Of a stretch of DNA of 11,047 nt, positions 6,633 to 11,047 are shown in pieces. Both the position numbers and the translations under genes were made by a program. The DNA comes from an uncultured Clostridium sp. Lineage in GTDB: Bacteria; Bacillota; Clostridia; Lachnospirales; Lachnospiraceae. The stretch is from contig CATWBR010000112.1 in the NCBI GenBank assembly GCA_958349075.1, positions 1 through 11,047 of the forward strand. Direction: 5' to 3'. The notes beneath the pieces are model-generated. The model was not told where the DNA came from. It made no database searches and worked only from the letters and a program-made list of their open reading frames with translations. Each line of letters starts with the position of its first letter. Positions within the stretch are counted from its first letter, which is position 1.

Positions 6633-9050
6633 ATGGGAAAGCTGTTAAAACATTTGCCGGAAAGAAAAAAACTGAATAACGCAGGTTCTACGATGATTAT
6701 GGCGCTTACTATCGTTTCACTGATTGCTATTTTAGGGGTGATGGCTCTGAGCACGGCTCTTCTGAATGTGAAAATGAGGAATCTGAACCGGAGGTCCGAC
6801 AAGAATTTCTACTATCTGGAAACGGCTATGGATGAGATCTATGCACAGACCGGGAGAATGGCCAGTAATATCCTGAAGGAAAATTATGTCGAGGTCATGG
6901 GACTGCTCTACAAGGATGGCTGCCGGACGAATGACGAGGCCAATCTGCAGTTAAAGTCCAAGTTCATTAGCGCTCTGCTGGGAGAAGAGGCGTTGGGAAT
7001 CGAAACGCCGTTATCGGATGATAACAGCGGGAATAACAGGAAAAATGCGGCAGAAAAACTGGCGTCTTTTTCTGATACAATACAGGAAAAGAATCTGGAT
7101 GTAACAATCGGTTCAATTGTCCTCGAAAAGTATACGGGACAGGACGGTGAACTGTCCGGAAATGCCCTGAAAAGCGGAAGGGCAGGCGGCATGTCTGCTG
7201 CCGGCAGCAAAGAGGTTTACAGTGGGATCCTGTTTAAGGATTTTTGCATTATGTATACAAACCCCGAAACCGGGATCGAGTCGGCCATCACGGCAGACTT
7301 AAAAATAACAGCGCCCTATGTAAGATTTATGAATGAAGGGGAGGCGTTGTTAGATTATGTTCTGGCGGCCAATGGCGGAATCGAAGTCAATGTGAACGGA
7401 ACCGGCAGCCCGGAAAATTACTTTGCAGGGAAAATCTACGGTAAATCATTTACGGTTGAACACAGTAAAACTGAGGTGGCAAGCAGTCTGCTTACGTCGG
7501 CGGGAACCCTGACGGTCGGCAAGGGCGCGGATTTAAAAATCTCCCCGGATAGGAATACGGGTGCACAGAGCCGGATATGGGCAGACGGAATCCGGCTGGA
7601 TGTGTCTTCTGAACTGACGGCTGAAAATGCAAGTTTTTTTATTAAGGATGATATGACCCTGTCGGGAGACAAGAATACAGTGACTTTAAATGGCAGCTAT
7701 TATGGATATGGCAACGAGGGAGACGACAGGAAGCTGACAAAAGAAACGCCGAATAAGAGCAGTGCGATTATTATTAATGACAGAGGAAGCAGACTCGACA
7801 TGACCGGACTGGATACTCTGATTTTAGCCGGCCGCGCCTATATGAGATTCGACGACACAATCACAGGCCAGGATGTGTATCCGATGGGAGAGTCCCTGGC
7901 AGTGAAAGCGACACAGACCATTTACCTGGTACCGGAGTCATCCATTGCCCTGGAATGGGGCGGGAAGGAGGAAAAGGCAGGATCTAATCCAGTATTGCTG
8001 CCGGAGGAAGAGGATGCTTATACCTTGGTGCTCCATGTAAAGCTTCCCGATAATATGGGCGGAAAGGAGGCCGATTACCTGATTCAGGTAGATAATCCGA
8101 AAGCGCCGGATGACAATGGGAAAGGAATCTCGGTCTCTGAATATGACAGGGAAAATTCACCCGCCGTTCCCGTAATCCTCAACGGAAAAATCTATGTTTA
8201 TTATAATTTCAACTCGGAAAATGACAGAAGGGACTATTTTAATGATTACCTGAAAAATGATGCCGGATCCTTTGACAAACTGCTTCAAAAGAGTGGTATG
8301 ACGGGAGGCAAAAACCCGGAAGGTTCATTTAATGGAGGCATATTTATCGAGGAGGACGGCGGAAGTTCTACTCAAATCAATACGTCCGGTTCATTGTATC
8401 AGGTGGCGGGAGAGGATGAAGGGGAAGACGGCCATCTGTTCCAGCTCCTGGAGAAAGGCCAAAACGGAGTAAGCAGCAGTATCGAGTGGGCGAACCTGAT
8501 AGGCAACCTCGACGTTTCATTTAATAACCTGAAAACGAACCTGGCGGAGACGGACCGCGTGGGCGGCCGTGCTGCGGAGGCAGCTACAGGTCTTTCCGCA
8601 ATCCTTCCAATCGGAAATTATGTAAAGGTGGAGGAAGTGGCAAAACTGAACGGAGAGCCTGTATTTCTCGATGTGGACGGCTGCTATGTGCTTTTGAGCG
8701 GCGATGCGGTAACGGTCCAACTGGCCGACGACGGCGAGGCCACGGTCAGTACACTGGGAAGAAGTTATTCCATGAAAGGCGGTCTTGTAGTTTCGGCGAA
8801 AAATATAGAAGTATCCGGAAGTGGGTCATTTAGCGGGCTATTAATGGCTGCAGGGAAAATATCGATCACCGGAAGCGCTGAACTGACGGCGGACGGACAG
8901 ACCTTCGAACCAATTCTTGACAGAGACGAGGCAGCAGAATATTTTTATGATTATAGTGACGTGGCATCTACTGTGCTGAACGACTACGAAGATTTTGTAA
9001 CCAGAGAAAACTGGAGCCGATCCGGCCGTGAGCAGGGAGGCGGAAAATGA
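6633..9050 (+). CDS. Very large PilX-like minor pilin with beta-rich body
   Basis: Residues 1-19 are a basic leader. Residues 20-43 form a hydrophobic helix (MIMALTIVSLIAILGVMALS), followed by NFYYLETAMDEIYAQ (58-72), which resembles the FY-AEAGL-A segment of PilX N-terminal domains. As in PilX and GspK types there is no Glu at +5 after the candidate cleavage Gly18. The remaining 700 residues are far larger than PilX (about 200). Residues about 245-420 and 715-755 show short alternating turns such as KNIEVSGSGSFSG and GKISITGSAEL, typical of right-handed beta-helix or adhesin-like folds. AGGAGG (6620-6625) gives a strong start at 6633. The stop overlaps the next prepilin (ATGA). A tip or adhesive role is inferred from size, fold style and place between prepilins. 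Confidence 0.82.
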   Translation: MGKLLKHLPERKKLNNAGSTMIMALTIVSLIAILGVMALSTALLNVKMRNLNRRSDKNFYYLETAMDEIYAQTGRMASNILKENYVEVMGLLYKDGCRTNDEANLQLKSKFISALLGEEALGIETPLSDDNSGNNRKNAAEKLASFSDTIQEKNLDVTIGSIVLEKYTGQDGELSGNALKSGRAGGMSAAGSKEVYSGILFKDFCIMYTNPETGIESAITADLKITAPYVRFMNEGEALLDYVLAANGGIEVNVNGTGSPENYFAGKIYGKSFTVEHSKTEVASSLLTSAGTLTVGKGADLKISPDRNTGAQSRIWADGIRLDVSSELTAENASFFIKDDMTLSGDKNTVTLNGSYYGYGNEGDDRKLTKETPNKSSAIIINDRGSRLDMTGLDTLILAGRAYMRFDDTITGQDVYPMGESLAVKATQTIYLVPESSIALEWGGKEEKAGSNPVLLPEEEDAYTLVLHVKLPDNMGGKEADYLIQVDNPKAPDDNGKGISVSEYDRENSPAVPVILNGKIYVYYNFNSENDRRDYFNDYLKNDAGSFDKLLQKSGMTGGKNPEGSFNGGIFIEEDGGSSTQINTSGSLYQVAGEDEGEDGHLFQLLEKGQNGVSSSIEWANLIGNLDVSFNNLKTNLAETDRVGGRAAEAATGLSAILPIGNYVKVEEVAKLNGEPVFLDVDGCYVLLSGDAVTVQLADDGEATVSTLGRSYSMKGGLVVSAKNIEVSGSGSFSGLLMAAGKISITGSAELTADGQTFEPILDRDEAAEYFYDYSDVASTVLNDYEDFVTRENWSRSGREQGGGK

Positions 9051-9610
9051 TGAGGGCAGGAAAAGAGGATAAGGCAAACGGAGGTTTTTCCCTGATAGAG
9101 CTCATTATTGCAATGACCATTCTTCTCGTACTCAGCGGAATGCTTTTCCTGGGAACTAACTCGGCAAAGAGGAAGGAAACTGAAAAGCATGTAAATTCCC
9201 TCAGCAATCAGATCAATCTCTCAAAGACAAGCGCCATGTCGAAATCCGGGAAATGGCGCCTGAGCCTTTACCTGAAAGATAAAGACTATTACTGCGTGCA
9301 TGAGATAGAGAAACGAAAAGCAGACGATGAGGAAGACACTTACTGGGAGATCCAGTCGGAGAAGGTCATGCTGGGACGCTCGGGTGTGATGAAATATGAA
9401 CTGCTGTCCGGGGAGAGCGGGGAAGGAAGCGGCACCGAAGATGCAGCTAAGGGAACTTTGCTCCATGTTTGGCGCTTTGACCGGGATACCGGTTCCTGTA
9501 TAGAGGGAGCAGGTACCCTTGCAGTATCGGGCGCCGGAAAAACCCGGTATCTTACGGTTTACCGGGAAAATGGGCGGTGTGAGACGGGAGATGCCGGAGT
9601 GGTGCAGTAG
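9047..9610 (+). CDS. GspH/FimT-like minor prepilin
   Basis: A 187-residue prepilin with leader MMRAGKEDKANGG, cleavage after Gly13, mature FSLIE with Glu18, and a hydrophobic helix to about residue 35. The body is short and beta-rich (RLSLYLKDKDYYCVHEI; TLLHVWRFDRDTG), like GspH/FimT/FimU pseudopilins, which serve at the pilus initiation complex. Cysteines 83, 151 and 178 are present, so one disulfide is possible. GGGAGG (9035-9040) supports the start, and the ATGA overlap with the PilX-like gene implies coupled translation and similar dose. An alternative in-frame ATG at 9050 would remove only one residue. Confidence 0.9.
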   Translation: MMRAGKEDKANGGFSLIELIIAMTILLVLSGMLFLGTNSAKRKETEKHVNSLSNQINLSKTSAMSKSGKWRLSLYLKDKDYYCVHEIEKRKADDEEDTYWEIQSEKVMLGRSGVMKYELLSGESGEGSGTEDAAKGTLLHVWRFDRDTGSCIEGAGTLAVSGAGKTRYLTVYRENGRCETGDAGVVQ

Positions 9611-9641
9611 TTTTGTCATGTGAAATAGAACGGTGAGAGGG

Positions 9642-9649
9642 AAAGGAGG
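9642..9649 (+). promoter_or_regulatory. Strong ribosome binding site fixing a long prepilin leader
   Basis: AAAGGAGG ends 8 bases before ATG 9658. No in-frame ATG, GTG or TTG with its own site lies between there and the cleavage motif at about 9763, so the 36-residue leader is probably real. Confidence 0.75.
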
Positions 9650-9657
9650 GGGAAGGC

Positions 9658-10494
9658 ATGAACGGAGCAGAGATTAAAGAGAAAATTTTCCGAACGGGAA
9701 AAGGCGCTGCCTCAATAACCGTATTAACGGCCGGTAAAGAGAGCCGGAAGAATGCAGATAAAGGGTTTACGCTGATAGAGCTTTTGGTAGGCATCTCAGT
9801 CATGGCAGTCGTTGGACTAATGATGACTTCCCTGTTTGGAAGCTCCACCCGTCTTTACCGCTCTACGATTTCCTACTCCAATATCCAGACGGAAAGCCAG
9901 ACCGTCAGCCGCAGAATCAGCAACACCGTGATGGGAGCCAGGTCTTTGTACCTGAATGAAGGGGAGAAAGGAACCTACCTGTTTACCGGTGAAGTGAAAG
10001 AAGAGGCCGGAAAGGCCAAATTCAGCGGTGAAATGTTATGGTTTAACAAGGAGACGAACTGTCTGTACCAAAGCAGCAGCTTTCTTGCGGATGAGGATTC
10101 AAAAGACATGGAAGAGCCAAATCCAACCGGAGAGGACAAGGAGGAAGAGAATCTCCAGTCCCTGGAAGCGCTTTCACTTGAAACGGTTAGGAAAGCATTT
10201 GAAGAAAATGCGAGCGGCGGACGGGAATACCTGATCAGTGATAAAGTTAAGGAACTGAAATTTACAATTTATCCTGCGCTGACACAGAAGGAGCGAATCG
10301 GAGACGTTGGTTATTTTTATAAGACAGAAGGAAAAGTTACTGTGGACTTTGCAATCACATTTCAATATCTGGACAGTAAGAGTTATTCTGTAGATACCAG
10401 TGCGACACCGAGAAACAGGCTGGCCGTGCTGTGGTGGAACGGCAGCGACAGCGGTCATGGCAATGAAAATGAAAGCGAAGATGATGGAGAATAA
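9658..10494 (+). CDS. PulJ/PilW-like minor prepilin with long leader
   Basis: A 278-residue prepilin whose cleavage motif KGFTLIELLVG comes unusually late: Gly36|Phe37, with Glu41 at mature position 5. The hydrophobic helix runs to about residue 58 and continues into a helical segment (SSTRLYRSTISYSNIQTES), followed by a mostly beta domain. Sequence such as QTVSRRISNTVMGARSL fits the PulJ/PilW class, in which the helix is followed by a pairing region for other minor pilins. An acidic linker (about 145-163) is present, and a mainly polar tail ends SDSGHGNENESEDDGE. The leader is much longer than the 6-15 residues of its neighbours. It probably completes a four-member minor-pilin set with the three genes upstream. 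Confidence 0.88.
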   Translation: MNGAEIKEKIFRTGKGAASITVLTAGKESRKNADKGFTLIELLVGISVMAVVGLMMTSLFGSSTRLYRSTISYSNIQTESQTVSRRISNTVMGARSLYLNEGEKGTYLFTGEVKEEAGKAKFSGEMLWFNKETNCLYQSSSFLADEDSKDMEEPNPTGEDKEEENLQSLEALSLETVRKAFEENASGGREYLISDKVKELKFTIYPALTQKERIGDVGYFYKTEGKVTVDFAITFQYLDSKSYSVDTSATPRNRLAVLWWNGSDSGHGNENESEDDGE

Positions 10495-10566
10495 ACAAAC
10501 GGCAATCAGTCCTTTATAGTCTTTGGGAAACCTTATTTCATAAAAGCAGGCAAACGGGAGGCGGAA

Positions 10567-10965
10567 ATGGAAGTACGTGTACAGAAAAAGAAAAACAAAT
10601 TTCCGGCAGACGGGAAAAAACTGCATACGGTATGGAAGATTCTGGCTGTAATTCTGTCAATTTGCGTGCTGGCCGGAGGGATTGCGCTGTGGGGCAGGCA
10701 GGAACCGGCGCTGGCAGGCTCTTACAATATGGAAATCGATCCGGTTACTAAGAAGCCAATATTTACTGTGATAGAAGTAGTCCCTGTAAAAAGCCTGGCT
10801 GTTCTGAATTTGTTTATTGAGGGTGAGGAAGAAAAAACCATCTCAATGAAAAAACTGGAGGAGCAGATGCCAAAACTCAGGGCGGTGAGATTCCCTGGTG
10901 GGCCGTTAATTTCGTATATTGGGAGGGAAAGACAAATTCTAAGGGAAATGAACCCTTTTCTTTAA
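10567..10965 (+). CDS. Membrane-anchored T4P-locus protein, N-terminal part (apparent frameshift)
   Basis: The open frame gives 132 residues: a basic cytoplasmic start, one transmembrane or signal-anchor helix (about 23-43) and an outside part beginning QEPALAG. The segment IFTVIEVVPVKSLAVLNLFIE (65-85) resembles, from memory, the start of large DUF5057-type proteins of Lachnospiraceae; I am not sure of this. After about residue 95 the sequence becomes Arg-rich and unconvincing, and stops at 10963-10965, while a coding-like reading continues in the -1 frame. The natural product is therefore probably much longer than 132 residues. GGGAGG (10556-10561) supports ATG 10567. It is the only gene in the block without a prepilin signal, so it may be an accessory or tip-linked partner. 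The function is unknown. Confidence 0.6.
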   Translation: MEVRVQKKKNKFPADGKKLHTVWKILAVILSICVLAGGIALWGRQEPALAGSYNMEIDPVTKKPIFTVIEVVPVKSLAVLNLFIEGEEEKTISMKKLEEQMPKLRAVRFPGGPLISYIGRERQILREMNPFL

Positions 10966-11047
10966 TTTATGAAAATGGAAATAGAAAAATTATAAACAAC
11001 GAGATATTCAGGCTCTATATGCTGGGAACCGCAGAGTACGATGCAAA
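10876..11047 (+). pseudogene. Probable 3' continuation of the preceding gene in the -1 frame, truncated by window end
   Basis: Reading codons that begin at positions divisible by 3 gives an uninterrupted, coding-like peptide to the end of the window, including EIPWWAVNFVYWEGK, then GNEPFSLIYENGN and IFRLYMLGTAEYDAK. This frame has no stop after 10820. It has no start or ribosome binding site of its own, so it is best read as the rest of the gene at 10567. The loss of one base, most likely in the A-run 10849-10854 or 10872-10875, would explain the shift. The given start is approximate. Confidence 0.6.

Noticed and set aside
1711..6647. Near-identical first 15 bases (MGKLL) of pilMN at 1711 and of the PilX-like gene at 6633, as a possible duplication.
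   Set aside because: The similarity ends after five codons and the proteins are unrelated beyond that, so it is probably chance.
6521..6679. A 52-codon, very basic + strand frame in the gap before the PilX-like gene.
   Set aside because: It has no ribosome binding site and overlaps the start of the PilX-like gene in another frame. Its Lys/Arg bias reflects purine-rich sequence around ribosome binding sites.
10849..10855. AAAAAAC heptamer as a programmed -1 frameshift site.
   Set aside because: The frame is G|AAA|AAA|CTG, so the heptamer is not in the X XXY YYZ phase. Simple base loss or a sequencing error explains the data better.

Overview
This window is most of a Gram-positive type IV pilus (T4P) locus. 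All nine supported genes lie on the + strand. Moderate G+C in most of the window, strong AAGGAGG-type ribosome binding sites, a PilM-PilN fusion and the absence of any outer-membrane secretin or PilP gene suggest a Clostridia-class Firmicute, probably a Lachnospiraceae-like gut anaerobe. That placement is inference from gene style, not a taxonomic match.

Layout: 63-629 encodes a small AT-rich major-type prepilin, closed by a strong hairpin terminator (668-697). A second, larger imperfect palindrome follows at 705-765. The prepilin peptidase PilD is at 798-1580. After a 130-base gap come the inner-membrane assembly proteins: a PilM-PilN fusion with a long Ala/Pro-rich tail (1711-3948) and a PilO-like protein with an extra C-terminal domain (3945-5027), joined by an ATGA overlap. 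Next is a minor-pilin block: a 462-residue acidic prepilin (5128-6516), an 805-residue PilX-like protein with a beta-rich body (6633-9050), a GspH/FimT-like prepilin (9047-9610, ATGA overlap) and a PulJ/PilW-like prepilin with a 36-residue leader (9658-10494). The last gene (10567 to the window end) encodes a membrane-anchored protein that appears frameshifted and runs off the window.

How they work together (established for T4P families): PilD cleaves the prepilins after Gly and N-methylates the new N-terminus. PilM, PilN and PilO form the inner-membrane platform. Minor pilins prime assembly and probably form a tip complex below which the major pilin polymerises. The motor ATPases (PilB, PilT) and the platform protein PilC are not in the window and probably lie upstream.

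The most notable points are the GspL-like PilM-PilN fusion with degenerate nucleotide-binding motifs and a probable wall-spanning tail, the oversized PilX-like and acidic minor pilins, the extended PilO, the palindrome beside the pilin terminator, and the broken reading frame of the last gene. No mobile element, CRISPR array, tRNA or rRNA was seen.
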